Below, in pieces: positions 1 to 7,298 of a stretch of DNA of 12,637 nt. The stretch's first letter is position 1; every line of letters begins with the position of its first letter. The translations under genes were made by a program, and so were the position numbers. The DNA is from Bacteroides sp. CAG:530 (lineage in GTDB: Bacteria; Bacteroidota; Bacteroidia; Bacteroidales; Bacteroidaceae), in assembly GCA_000434735.1 (NCBI GenBank), contig FR881257.1:1-12637 (forward strand). The letters are read 5' to 3'. Under the pieces are notes generated by a model. It made no database searches. It was not told the origin of the DNA and saw only the letters and a list, made by a program, of their open reading frames with translations.

Positions 1-185
1 CTATTTTTTGATTTTATTTCGAACTCACGTTATTTATAAATCACTTTTAGTTTTACACATCGTACCATGAATGCTATTACTGTTTATGATGCGTGAAACA
101 AAAATAAGCCTAAAATCGACCCATTAACGGAATGCTATAAAATCACCATAATTGATATTATGTTTAATTCATATATGGATAATAT
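1..185. other. Gene-free AT-rich left edge
   Basis: I see no credible coding region, tRNA or repeat in this AT-rich stretch. It lies between the window edge and the terminator that ends dapA. It may be the upstream or downstream flank of a gene outside the window, but nothing in it decides which. Confidence 0.5.
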
Positions 186-236
186 AAAAAGGGCAGCTCC
201 TACCGTGTGCTTTTTCGGTAAGAACTGCCCTTTTTT
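186..236 (-). terminator. Rho-independent terminator of dapA (possibly bidirectional)
   Basis: The arms AAAAAGGGCAG and CTGCCCTTTTTT pair perfectly, and an inner CTACCG/CGGTAAG pairing extends the stem. The A run on one side and the T run on the other let it work in both directions. It lies about 20 bases past the dapA stop, so it most probably ends dapA transcription; it could also stop a plus-strand transcript entering from the left. Confidence 0.85.
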
Positions 237-254
237 ATGATGTTTACTGCTATT

Positions 255-1148
255 TTAGCACTTTACTTTCAATCCGTCCAGAATACGCTTCATCTGCTCG
301 AATGTTGTGATACGAGTCGGTACAAGCGGAAGACGCAATTTATTGTGTATCATACCCATCATGCTAAGCATCGCTTTCACACCTGCCGGGTTACCGTCTA
401 CAAACAACAGCTTGAACAATTCAGTAAACTGGTGATGAATAGCCAAAGCACTCTGGTAGTCGCCAGCCAAAGCCAAACGAGTCATACGGCTGAATTCGCG
501 CGGAAAAGCGTTTCCTATAACGGAAATCACGCCCACAGCCCCTAATGTTATCAGAGGGAAAGTAATGCCGTCGTCGCCCGAAATAACGTCGAAATTAGCC
601 GGTTTGTTCTTGATGATGTCATCCATCTGAGTGATATTACCCGAAGCTTCCTTAATAGCTACGATATTATCGAAATCGCGTGCCAGACGCAATGTGGTTT
701 CGGCAGTCATGTTCACGCCGGTTCTTCCAGGTACATTATACAGCACTACAGGAAGCTTAGTAGCCTCTGCAATGGCTTTATAATGCTGGTAAATACCTTC
801 CTGCGAGGGCTTGTTATAATAAGGAACAGCCACCAGTACCGCGTCTACTCCTGTCATATCATCATTTTTCAATGTATTCACAACAGTCTGCGTACAGTTG
901 CTGCTGACACCTAATAATATAGGAATCCTGCCATTGACACGTTCTATAACGACATGTTTTATCTTCTGTTTCTCTTCGGCTGTCAATGTGGGAGTTTCGG
1001 CAGTGGTACCAAGCACGCACAAGAAATCTGTTCCGTTTTGCACCTGATATTCTACCAACTTTATTAATGAGTTATAATCTACACTACCGTCTTCGTTGAA
1101 AGGAGTAATCAACGCTACCCCCATTCCTTTCAGTTTTCTTTGTATCAT
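255..1148 (-). CDS. dapA: 4-hydroxy-tetrahydrodipicolinate synthase DapA
   Basis: Cytosolic enzyme that condenses pyruvate with L-aspartate-4-semialdehyde, the first committed step of the diaminopimelate/lysine pathway, supplying peptidoglycan and lysine. The protein is a 297-residue single TIM-barrel domain, the normal family length. Visible active-site features are GTTAE at residues 47-51, Tyr137 in YNVPGRTG, and the Schiff-base lysine Lys166 in AIKEASG. I chose ATG at 1148 (MIQRKLKGMGVALITPF); the open frame reaches a TTG four codons upstream, but homologues start at the equivalent of this Met. It follows ligA on the same strand with about 75 bases between, which contain a possible promoter, so it may be transcribed alone or read through from ligA. 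A strong terminator follows. Confidence 0.96.
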   Translation of the reverse strand: MIQRKLKGMGVALITPFNEDGSVDYNSLIKLVEYQVQNGTDFLCVLGTTAETPTLTAEEKQKIKHVVIERVNGRIPILLGVSSNCTQTVVNTLKNDDMTGVDAVLVAVPYYNKPSQEGIYQHYKAIAEATKLPVVLYNVPGRTGVNMTAETTLRLARDFDNIVAIKEASGNITQMDDIIKNKPANFDVISGDDGITFPLITLGAVGVISVIGNAFPREFSRMTRLALAGDYQSALAIHHQFTELFKLLFVDGNPAGVKAMLSMMGMIHNKLRLPLVPTRITTFEQMKRILDGLKVKC

Positions 1149-1178
1149 ATATAAATTCAAACACTTTATTAGGTTTCA

Positions 1179-1213
1179 CAAAAATACTAATATTTTCGTT
1201 CAAACCTATCAAA
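1179..1213 (-). promoter_or_regulatory. Possible dapA promoter
   Basis: On the minus strand, TATTTTTG (1179-1186) matches the Bacteroidetes -7 consensus TAnnTTTG. TTTG tetramers lie upstream at 1210-1213 (23-base spacing) and 1201-1204 (14-base spacing), neither of them the usual 19-21. The -7 match is good, but the -33 assignment is uncertain. Confidence 0.35.
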
Positions 1214-1223
1214 CGTCTTGTTT

Positions 1224-3221
1224 TTATTCGCCAATCATAGATAGAAATTCATTTTCATCGATAATTGCTATACCAAGCGAACGTGCTTTCTCTAGTTTGC
1301 TGGGGCCCATGTTATCGCCTGCCAAGATGAAACTGGTCTTTTTTGAAATGCTTCCTACATTTTTACCGCCATGCTTTTCTATCAATTCCTTATATTCGTC
1401 GCGCGAGTGACGCGAGAATACGCCGCTAATTACGATAGACTTGCCTTGAAGTATGTCGGTATGTCCTGAAAGGTCTTCTTCGTCGGCTTCTAACTTCAAT
1501 CCCGCATTGCACAAGCGTTCCACCAGTTCGCGGTTCTTGTCATCGGCGAAATATGATATGATGCTCTGTGCTATTTTCAGTCCGATTTCGTCTACGTGAA
1601 TCAGTGCGTCAAGATTTGCAGCGGCCAGTGCGTCTATAGAACGGAACGCCTTGGCTACTTTCTTGGCCACGGTCTCTCCTACGAATCTTATACCTAAGGC
1701 GAAAAGCACTCTTTCGTATGGCACTTCTTTAGAGCGAGCTATGCCTTGTATTATATTGTCGGCCGATTTCTCACCCATACGGTCTAAGCGGCATATATCA
1801 TCGGCACTGAGAGAATAAAGATCCGCAACATTGTGAATCAGACCCTCTTGGTAAAATTGGTCAACAGTCTCCGGGCCGAGTCCTTCTATGTTCATAGCTC
1901 TGCGGCTGATGAAGTGCTCTATCTTACCCTTTATTTGCGGAGGGCATCCTGTTTCGTTAGGGCAATAGAAAGCAGCTTCGTCTTCGTATCTGATTAGCTT
2001 GCTTCCGCACTCCGGACAGTGACTGATGAACTCTACCTTCTCTGCATCCGCACTGCGCGAATCGATGTCGACTCCCGTAATTTTAGGGATAATCTCGCCG
2101 CCCTTTTCCACATATACCATGTCGCCGATATGAAGGTCGAGCGATGCGATGATGTCGGCATTATGAAGAGACGCACGTCGCACCGTGGTACCCGAAAGTT
2201 GTACCGGGTCAAGATTTGCCACTGGAGTTATCGCTCCGGTACGTCCCACCTGATAAGTCACCTTGTTCAATCTGGTCAGTGCTCTTTCGGCTTGGAATTT
2301 ATAAGCTATTGCCCATCGTGGCGACTTGGCGGTGTAGCCCAAATTGCGTTGTTGACGCAGAGAATTCACCTTAAGCACTATGCCGTCGGTTGCCACAGGA
2401 AGATTCTTTCGCTCCACATCCCAGTAGTTAATGAAGTCGAATATCTCTTGCAGTGAATGTACTTTTTTGGTGATGTGCGAAATCTTAAATCCCCACTTCT
2501 CGGCCTCCATAAGGTTTTCGTAATGCCCGTCGTGTGGCAAATTCTCGCCCAACATATAATATAAGTAAGCGTCCAACTTACGAGACGCTACGACTGCCGA
2601 GTTTTGCGATTTCAGCGTACCTGAAGCTGCGTTTCGCGGATTGGCGAACAACGGTTCTTCTCTTAATTCGCGCTCGCGGTTCAATTCCTCGAACACATCC
2701 CACGGCATCAAAATCTCGCCTCGCATTTCAAAACTGTCGGGATAATCGCCATGTAAAATTAATGGAATGGTTCGTATCGTCTTCACATTGTCGGTTACAT
2801 CGTCACCTCTCACCCCGTCTCCACGCGTTACGGCCTGTACTAATTTGCCGTGCTCGTAGGTAAGAGATATTGACGTGCCATCAAATTTCATTTCGCAGCA
2901 TATTTCGAAATCCTCGTTCAGCGATTTGCTTACTCGGTCGTAGAATTCGGTCACCTCGGCTTGCGAGTACGTGTTGCCAAGAGAAAGCATAGGGTACTTA
3001 TGTTCCACTTGCTTGAAGTTCTTGTTAAGGTCGCTTCCCACGCGTACGCTTGGAGAGTTCGGGTCGAAGTGTTCGGGGTGTTTCGCCTCAAGATCCTGAA
3101 GCTCGCGCATCAAATGGTCGAACTCTTGGTCGGTTATTACAGGAGCGTTCAGTACATAGTAATTATAGTTATGCGTGTGAAGTTCTTCACGCAACTGGTC
3201 TATTCTTTCTATTTCAGTCAT
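1224..3221 (-). CDS. ligA: NAD-dependent DNA ligase LigA
   Basis: Seals nicks in duplex DNA during replication and repair, using NAD+ to adenylate an active-site lysine. At 665 residues it has full family length and order: N-terminal Ia domain (YYVLNAPVITDQEFD near residue 21), adenylation domain with catalytic Lys112 in KFDG (112-115), OB fold (about 315-395), four-Cys zinc finger (Cys402, 405, 420, 426), helix-hairpin-helix repeats (about 440-580) and a C-terminal BRCT domain (about 590-665). The ATG at 3221 gives the standard N-terminus. It is divergent from trmD across a 122-base gap and lies upstream of dapA on the same strand. Nothing looks truncated or frameshifted. Confidence 0.97.
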   Translation of the reverse strand: MTEIERIDQLREELHTHNYNYYVLNAPVITDQEFDHLMRELQDLEAKHPEHFDPNSPSVRVGSDLNKNFKQVEHKYPMLSLGNTYSQAEVTEFYDRVSKSLNEDFEICCEMKFDGTSISLTYEHGKLVQAVTRGDGVRGDDVTDNVKTIRTIPLILHGDYPDSFEMRGEILMPWDVFEELNRERELREEPLFANPRNAASGTLKSQNSAVVASRKLDAYLYYMLGENLPHDGHYENLMEAEKWGFKISHITKKVHSLQEIFDFINYWDVERKNLPVATDGIVLKVNSLRQQRNLGYTAKSPRWAIAYKFQAERALTRLNKVTYQVGRTGAITPVANLDPVQLSGTTVRRASLHNADIIASLDLHIGDMVYVEKGGEIIPKITGVDIDSRSADAEKVEFISHCPECGSKLIRYEDEAAFYCPNETGCPPQIKGKIEHFISRRAMNIEGLGPETVDQFYQEGLIHNVADLYSLSADDICRLDRMGEKSADNIIQGIARSKEVPYERVLFALGIRFVGETVAKKVAKAFRSIDALAAANLDALIHVDEIGLKIAQSIISYFADDKNRELVERLCNAGLKLEADEEDLSGHTDILQGKSIVISGVFSRHSRDEYKELIEKHGGKNVGSISKKTSFILAGDNMGPSKLEKARSLGIAIIDENEFLSMIGE

Positions 3222-3253
3222 AGCGTTTATTTCTGTAGATAAAATGAGTAGTG

Positions 3254-3261
3254 CAAATTTA
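3254..3261 (-). promoter_or_regulatory. Possible -7 element for ligA
   Basis: TAAATTTG on the minus strand fits the Bacteroidetes -7 consensus TAnnTTTG and lies 32 bases upstream of the ligA ATG. No convincing -33 TTTG is seen at the expected distance, so this is a partial match. Confidence 0.35.
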
Positions 3262-3280
3262 GCAAAAATGTAATATGAGG

Positions 3281-3311
3281 TTGTACCGATAGATAGAATT
3301 TTGTACTTTCG
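3281..3311 (+). promoter_or_regulatory. Probable trmD promoter
   Basis: TTG at 3281-3283, a 20-base spacer, and TACTTTCG at 3304-3311 (one mismatch to TAnnTTTG) match the Bacteroidetes -33/-7 pattern. The -7 element ends about 32 bases before the trmD ATG, leaving a short leader. Confidence 0.55.
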
Positions 3312-3343
3312 TAGGCGAATACGAAGACAATAAACCTATAGAA

Positions 3344-4024
3344 ATGAGAATAGACATAATAACCGTTTTACCGGAGATGATAGAAGGTTTCTTCAACTAT
3401 TCTATCATGAGCCGCGCTCAGAAAAAAGGCATTGCCGATGTACATATTCATAACCTTCGAGATTATGCATACGATCGCTATCGGAAGGTTGATGACTACC
3501 CGTTTGGCGGATGTGCAGGAATGGTAATGAAAATTGAACCCATTGACCGATGCATCTCGGCTCTTAAAGCAGAGAGAGACTATGATGAGGTAATCTTTAC
3601 CAGCCCCGACGGAGAGCAGTTCAACCAGAAGATGGCGAACACGCTTTCGCTAAGTCAGAACCTGATTATCCTGTGCGGACACTTCAAAGGTATAGACTAT
3701 CGCATACGTGAGCATCTTATCACGAAAGAAATCAGTATAGGCGACTATGTGCTTACCGGAGGTGAGTTGGCTGCCGCCGTAATTTCGGACGCCATCGTCC
3801 CCGTCATACCTGGAGTTATATCGGACGAACAATCAGCACTGTCTGATTCGTTTCAAGATAATTTACTTGCTCCACCGGTATACACCCGTCCGGCAGAGTA
3901 CAACGGATGGAAGGTGCCCGATGTATTGCTGTCAGGGCACGAAGCGAAAATCAGAGATTGGGAGTTTCAGCAGGCACTGGAACGCACGCAACGCTTGCGC
4001 CCCGATTTGCTGGAAGATAAATAA
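3344..4024 (+). CDS. trmD: tRNA (guanine-N1-)-methyltransferase TrmD
   Basis: Uses S-adenosylmethionine to methylate G37 next to the anticodon of certain tRNAs, preventing +1 frameshifting. The 226 residues match the usual length. The SPOUT trefoil-knot motifs are present: SPDGEQFNQK (87-96), LCGHFKGIDYR (110-120), SIGDYVLTGGELAA (131-144) and the C-terminal LLSGHEAKIRDWE (195-207). Asp168 in DSF matches the position of the proposed catalytic base. In many bacteria trmD sits with rpsP, rimM and rplS; here it stands alone, divergent from ligA and convergent with pyrD, with its own probable promoter and a shared terminator. Confidence 0.96.
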   Translation: MRIDIITVLPEMIEGFFNYSIMSRAQKKGIADVHIHNLRDYAYDRYRKVDDYPFGGCAGMVMKIEPIDRCISALKAERDYDEVIFTSPDGEQFNQKMANTLSLSQNLIILCGHFKGIDYRIREHLITKEISIGDYVLTGGELAAAVISDAIVPVIPGVISDEQSALSDSFQDNLLAPPVYTRPAEYNGWKVPDVLLSGHEAKIRDWEFQQALERTQRLRPDLLEDK

Positions 4025-4095
4025 AGTTACAAACTACTGACCGATATATAAGTGATGTCTTAGAGGTCTTATGAAAAGTCGGCTTGATTAAAACG

Positions 4096-4147
4096 AGAAA
4101 GAGTTTCGAAACTCCTTATTTATATAGGAGTAGTCGAAACTCTTTCT
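4096..4147. terminator. Bidirectional terminator between trmD and pyrD
   Basis: The arms AGAAAGAGTTTCGA (4096-4109) and TCGAAACTCTTTCT (4134-4147) are perfect complements, and an inner CTCC/GGAG pairing extends the stem. It lies between the convergent trmD and pyrD stops, so it can end both transcripts. Confidence 0.8.
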
Positions 4148-4174
4148 TATTTATGCTAATGTAAAGATATCGGA

Positions 4175-5086
4175 TTATACCTCTAACGCACCGATTATAT
4201 CTTTCACTGATGAGAATCCGTGGCGGTTCAGGTAATCGTCGATGCCCTGAGCAACCTTAACAGTGATGGCAGGATCGATGAAGTTAGCAGTACCAATTTC
4301 GATAGCAGTAGCACCAGCCAACAAGAATTCTACCGCGTCTCTCCAATTCATGATACCACCTAATCCTACAACCGGGATGTTTACTGCTTTAGCTACCTGC
4401 CATACCATGCGCAGTGCGATAGGCTTAACAGCAGCTCCACTCATACCACCTGTTATGGTAGACAATACCGGCTTACGCTTTTCGGCGTTGATGGCCATAC
4501 CAAGCAGAGTATTGATAAGCGACACGCTATCAGCACCCGCGGCTTCGGCAGCTTTAGCTATCTCAGTAATATCAGTTACGTTTGGCGACAGCTTCACGAT
4601 AAGAGTCTTATCGTACACCTTTCTAACGGCAGACACTACTTCTTCGGCACCGTGAGCAGACACACCGAATGCCATACCGCCCTGTTTTACGTTAGGGCAC
4701 GAAATGTTCAACTCGATAGCTGGAATGTTATCCAACTCGTTGATTATACGTGCAGTCTCTGCATAGTCTTCTACCTGAGAGCCAGACACGTTTACAATCA
4801 TATTAGTGTTGATGTCCTTAATCTGCGGATAGATATGATCTACAAAATAGTGAACGCTCTTATTCTGCAAACCTACGGCATTAATCATTCCCATAGGAGT
4901 CTCTGCCATACGTGGATAAGGGTTTCCTTCGCGGTGATGCAAGGTAGTACCTTTTACTATAATACCGCCAATTTGTTCAAGGTCTACAAAGTCCTGAAAC
5001 TCCAGTCCATATCCGAATGTTCCCGATGCTGTCATCACCGGATTCTTCATCTCTAACTTACCGATGTTAACTCTTAAATCTGCCAT
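4175..5086 (-). CDS. pyrD: Dihydroorotate dehydrogenase class 1B, catalytic subunit PyrD
   Basis: Oxidises dihydroorotate to orotate in de novo pyrimidine synthesis. In class 1B the FMN-containing PyrD pairs with PyrK, which passes the electrons to NAD+. The protein has 303 residues with an (alpha/beta)8 barrel fold. ASGTFGYG (20-27) and NISCPNVKQGG (127-137), with catalytic Cys130, identify a class 1 enzyme; adjacent pyrK supports subclass 1B. Its ATG lies inside the 3' end of pyrK (13-base overlap), so the two are translationally coupled and co-transcribed. A shared terminator with trmD follows. Confidence 0.95.
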   Translation of the reverse strand: MADLRVNIGKLEMKNPVMTASGTFGYGLEFQDFVDLEQIGGIIVKGTTLHHREGNPYPRMAETPMGMINAVGLQNKSVHYFVDHIYPQIKDINTNMIVNVSGSQVEDYAETARIINELDNIPAIELNISCPNVKQGGMAFGVSAHGAEEVVSAVRKVYDKTLIVKLSPNVTDITEIAKAAEAAGADSVSLINTLLGMAINAEKRKPVLSTITGGMSGAAVKPIALRMVWQVAKAVNIPVVGLGGIMNWRDAVEFLLAGATAIEIGTANFIDPAITVKVAQGIDDYLNRHGFSSVKDIIGALEV

Positions 5087-5850
5087 AATAGTTTCTTAAT
5101 ATTAAATACCGGACCTTCTTTACAAACACACAGGTGACCTTCGTCGGTCTTCTCTACACAGCACAAGCAGGCTCCTACACCGCAAGCCATTGTGTTTTCG
5201 AGCGATACTTCGCATTCTATATCGTTGGTCTTGGCATACTTAGCCACTGCCATCATCATAGGCTTCGGACCGCAGGTGTAAATCATATCAAAGCGGTTGG
5301 CCGACAGCATAGAGTGCATGGTAACGTAGCCTTTTTCGCCCAAACTTCCATCTTCTGTAGTGGTGTAAACCTCACCGAGAGTGTTGAACATATCGAGCTG
5401 AAGCAAGTCGTTCTTTGAGCGAGCGCCAAGCAAGAATACAGGAGAAAATCCCTTCTGCTTAAGTTCGTAACCAAGGTTCAACATGGGGGCAGTACCTACG
5501 CCTCCGCCTACCAGCAACACCTTCTTATCAGTTGTTTCTGGGATAGTGAAGCCTTTACCCAACGGAAGTACAACGTTTACGATGTCTCCCTTCTGAACGG
5601 TAGCCAGTTTACGGGTACCATCGCCAACCAACTGTACGAGGAACCAGATTTCGTTCTTCTCTCTGTCGACGAAGTTAATAGAAATAGGACGGCGCAAGAA
5701 TGTAGTGTTCGAGCCATCGATGCGGATTTCCGCAAACTGCCCAGGTAGCATTTCGGGCAATGGGTTGCAGTGAGTCAATTTGATGAGAACGTAATTGGCG
5801 TGAATGCGCAAGTTCTCTGTCACTGTCAGGTCTAATATGTATTTTTTCAT
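5074..5850 (-). CDS. pyrK: Dihydroorotate dehydrogenase electron-transfer subunit PyrK
   Basis: FAD and [2Fe-2S] protein that carries electrons from PyrD to NAD+ in the heterotetrameric class 1B enzyme. The 258-residue length is normal. RRPISINF (53-60) is the FAD-binding RxxS motif, GGGVGTAPM (115-123) is the start of the NAD-binding domain, and YTCGPKPMM (191-199) is typical of the ferredoxin-reductase fold. The C-terminal cysteines Cys223, Cys228, Cys231 and Cys243 fit the iron-sulfur ligands. It is the first gene of the pyrK-pyrD unit and overlaps pyrD by 13 bases. A -7-like sequence and a long inverted repeat lie just upstream. Confidence 0.95.
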   Translation of the reverse strand: MKKYILDLTVTENLRIHANYVLIKLTHCNPLPEMLPGQFAEIRIDGSNTTFLRRPISINFVDREKNEIWFLVQLVGDGTRKLATVQKGDIVNVVLPLGKGFTIPETTDKKVLLVGGGVGTAPMLNLGYELKQKGFSPVFLLGARSKNDLLQLDMFNTLGEVYTTTEDGSLGEKGYVTMHSMLSANRFDMIYTCGPKPMMMAVAKYAKTNDIECEVSLENTMACGVGACLCCVEKTDEGHLCVCKEGPVFNIKKLLWQI

Positions 5851-5877
5851 ATATAATAAGATAATTCTTTATAACTG

Positions 5878-5885
5878 CAAAGATA
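5878..5885 (-). promoter_or_regulatory. Possible -7 element for pyrK
   Basis: TATCTTTG on the minus strand is an exact TAnnTTTG match 27 bases upstream of the pyrK ATG. No TTTG lies at the usual 19-21-base distance, where the sequence is instead one arm of the adjacent inverted repeat. Confidence 0.45.
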
Positions 5886-5943
5886 ATGCAAATCGGGTGC
5901 AGAATATAAAACTTGCGTTGAATATTCTGCACCCGATTTGCAT
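5886..5943. repeat. 22-bp perfect inverted repeat upstream of pyrK
   Basis: Arms at 5886-5907 and 5922-5943 are exact reverse complements with a 14-base loop. It starts about 20 bases past the stop of the regulator gene and abuts the pyrK -7 element. The simplest reading is a terminator for the regulator gene, although there is no long T run on the minus strand after it. It may also be a regulatory site or mRNA hairpin for pyrK. Confidence 0.8.
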
Positions 5944-5963
5944 ATAATATAAGGAGGCGATGG

Positions 5964-6422
5964 TTATGCTTCCGGCTTAAAGACCTGATAAGTGCCGTTA
6001 TCGAAGAAAATTCTTATTTCAGTAATCTTCGGAGCAGGCTTTTCTATGTACTTAACCTCTTCTTTCATAGGAGTATAAGTGCTGTTTCGGAGTGGTTCAG
6101 AACCATTTTCCTTGCGAAATTCAAAACCAACCGCACTATTGGTCGGGTTTTGGAGATTCTCAGAGCTCTGAAGAGGCAACCAATCACCGGAGTTTGGTTC
6201 CGGATTTTCAGAACCGCCTTCCATCTCGCCTTCACCATATAGCAACCAATAGAGATTCACATACGGGCATGCCTTATGTATGCACATAACCACGTCGAGA
6301 CTCGGATTGTTACGTCCACTGAATATATGAGAGAGTGAGGATGTAGAGATGCCGATTTTTTTGGCGAAGTCGGCATTCGTCAATCCCTCCTTTTGCATTA
6401 TTTGAAGTATACGGTCTTTCAT
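5964..6422 (-). CDS. XRE-family helix-turn-helix protein
   Basis: A 152-residue protein with an N-terminal XRE/HTH_3 DNA-binding domain (about residues 3-62): LTNADFAKKIGISTSSLSHI holds the helix-turn-helix, followed by FSGRNNPSLDVV and LYWLLYGEGEM. The middle (about 65-125) is polar and probably disordered. The C-terminus KITEIRIFFDNGTYQVFKP looks like a short beta-rich element, possibly for dimerisation. No membrane segment is seen. Its target is unknown. It has a good promoter and borders a long gene-free region containing repeated palindromes that could be its operators. It does not look like a phage repressor in context, because the flanking genes are core metabolism. Confidence 0.85.
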   Translation of the reverse strand: MKDRILQIMQKEGLTNADFAKKIGISTSSLSHIFSGRNNPSLDVVMCIHKACPYVNLYWLLYGEGEMEGGSENPEPNSGDWLPLQSSENLQNPTNSAVGFEFRKENGSEPLRNSTYTPMKEEVKYIEKPAPKITEIRIFFDNGTYQVFKPEA

Positions 6423-6453
6423 CTATAATTCTATTGGATTTCCTATGTAATTA

Positions 6454-6485
6454 CAAAAGTAAATAGAATGATTTTCATTTGCAAA
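6454..6485 (-). promoter_or_regulatory. Promoter of the XRE-family gene
   Basis: On the minus strand, TTTG (6482-6485), an exact 20-base spacer and TACTTTTG (6454-6461) match the Bacteroidetes promoter TTTG-N19-21-TAnnTTTG perfectly. The -7 element ends about 31 bases before the ATG. It is the best promoter match in the window. Confidence 0.75.
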
Positions 6486-6507
6486 TTTACACGTCTAAAA
6501 ATACGAA

Positions 6508-6519
6508 TACAATTGTAAT
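6508..6519. repeat. TACAATTGTAAT repeat, copy 1
   Basis: A 12-base sequence containing the palindrome TACAATTGTA. It occurs again exactly at 6804-6815, and its core ACAATTGT also occurs at 6540-6547. It lies just upstream of the XRE gene promoter, which suits an operator; this role is inferred. Confidence 0.5.
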
Positions 6520-6803
6520 GCGTGAAAAGTCAGAACTTAACAATTGTGTGAATTACTTTTGTAAACGCCATGTTAATCAATCTTTTTGCAACTTTAACGA
6601 AATCTCATAAATAATTGATTTGAAATGAGTTAATGTAATAAACAACCTAATATTTACAGATGTACTCACGTTTTTGCATTATAGTTCTTCTATTGATAAA
6701 GCGAAGGTTTTGATTATTCCCTTTAAGACTTGATTTTATGCTGATTAAACATCTAAATAGCTGATGCATATTATAATACATACATTTATACTTGTCACTA
6801 AGG

Positions 6804-6815
6804 TACAATTGTAAT
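6804..6815. repeat. TACAATTGTAAT repeat, copy 2
   Basis: Exact second copy of the 12-base sequence at 6508-6519, about 300 bases away in the same orientation. Confidence 0.5.
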
Positions 6816-6987
6816 CGCATTAAAACAAACTGAAATATTTGCCAATTGGAAAGCAGAACATAGAAAAACGTACTATACACATTTGTAAAACGCTGCTTTT
6901 TTGCTATATATTTCACAAATGTAAACTACAAAACAAGAATTATATACTCCCCTATCACTTTGGAAACTCACGGTTGATACTACCTAT

Positions 6988-7046
6988 TTCTCGTTTTCAC
7001 GAGAATCGAAAATTTGCGGCCGTCCCTACTCTTTCTCGCAAATTTT
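6988..7046. repeat. Two adjacent inverted repeats, possible structured RNA
   Basis: TTCTCG (6988-6993) pairs with CGAGAA (7000-7005) across a 6-base loop. AAAATTTGCG (7009-7018) then pairs with CGCAAATTTT (7037-7046) across an 18-base loop. Two hairpins four bases apart in gene-free DNA could be part of a small RNA, but no promoter is clearly linked to them. Confidence 0.45.
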
Positions 7047-7207
7047 AAAATCTCAGAATAGGGGGATTTTGACAGTAATTTACGTCTAAAATGACCTTTC
7101 ATCTCGGTTTTTCATCTGAAAGCTACGCGTTGCTGTTTTTGTGTATTGATGATTTCAATTTGCTTGTTACAGTTCTGGCGGTGTTGCGCCGACTGATTGC
7201 AGAAAAA

Positions 7208-7278
7208 AGGAGAAGCTTTACTCTCCTCTCTGCGCTCCGTATTAATAAAGCGTATGAGAAGGGAGTAAAGCCTCTCCT
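7208..7278 (-). terminator. Terminator after holA
   Basis: AGGAGA-AGCTTTACTC (from 7208) pairs with GAGTAAAGCC-TCTCCT (to 7278), with further pairing inside the loop (TCTC/GAGA and GCGCT/AGCG). It begins about 20 bases past the holA stop. On the minus strand the stem is followed by TTTTTTCT, a suitable release tract. Confidence 0.8.
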
Positions 7279-7298
7279 ATATTAATATGTATGTATGG

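Larger units (their letters stand above)
6551..7207. other. Long gene-free region with hairpins
   Basis: No open frame here looks like a real gene: those present are AT-rich, start at poor codons and resemble no family I recognise. Visible structure includes the second TACAATTGTAAT copy (6804-6815), a small hairpin (6988-7005), a larger inverted repeat (7009-7046), and a CTTTCA/TGAAAG pairing near 7097-7123. A small RNA or a decayed gene is possible. Confidence 0.5.

Noticed and set aside
2019..2456. Plus-strand frame of 145 codons inside ligA
   Set aside because: Antisense shadow of a complete, well-conserved ligase gene.
6647..6916. Minus-strand open frame of 89 codons in the long gene-free region
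   Set aside because: It starts at GTG, is very AT-rich, has no recognisable motif and no promoter; most likely a chance frame.
6839..7048. Plus-strand open frame of 69 codons
   Set aside because: Non-ATG start, overlaps the other chance frame, and its 3' part runs through the hairpins at 6988-7046. No protein-like features.
7091..7285. Plus-strand open frame of 64 codons
   Set aside because: It runs through the holA terminator hairpin, so it is unlikely to be a gene.
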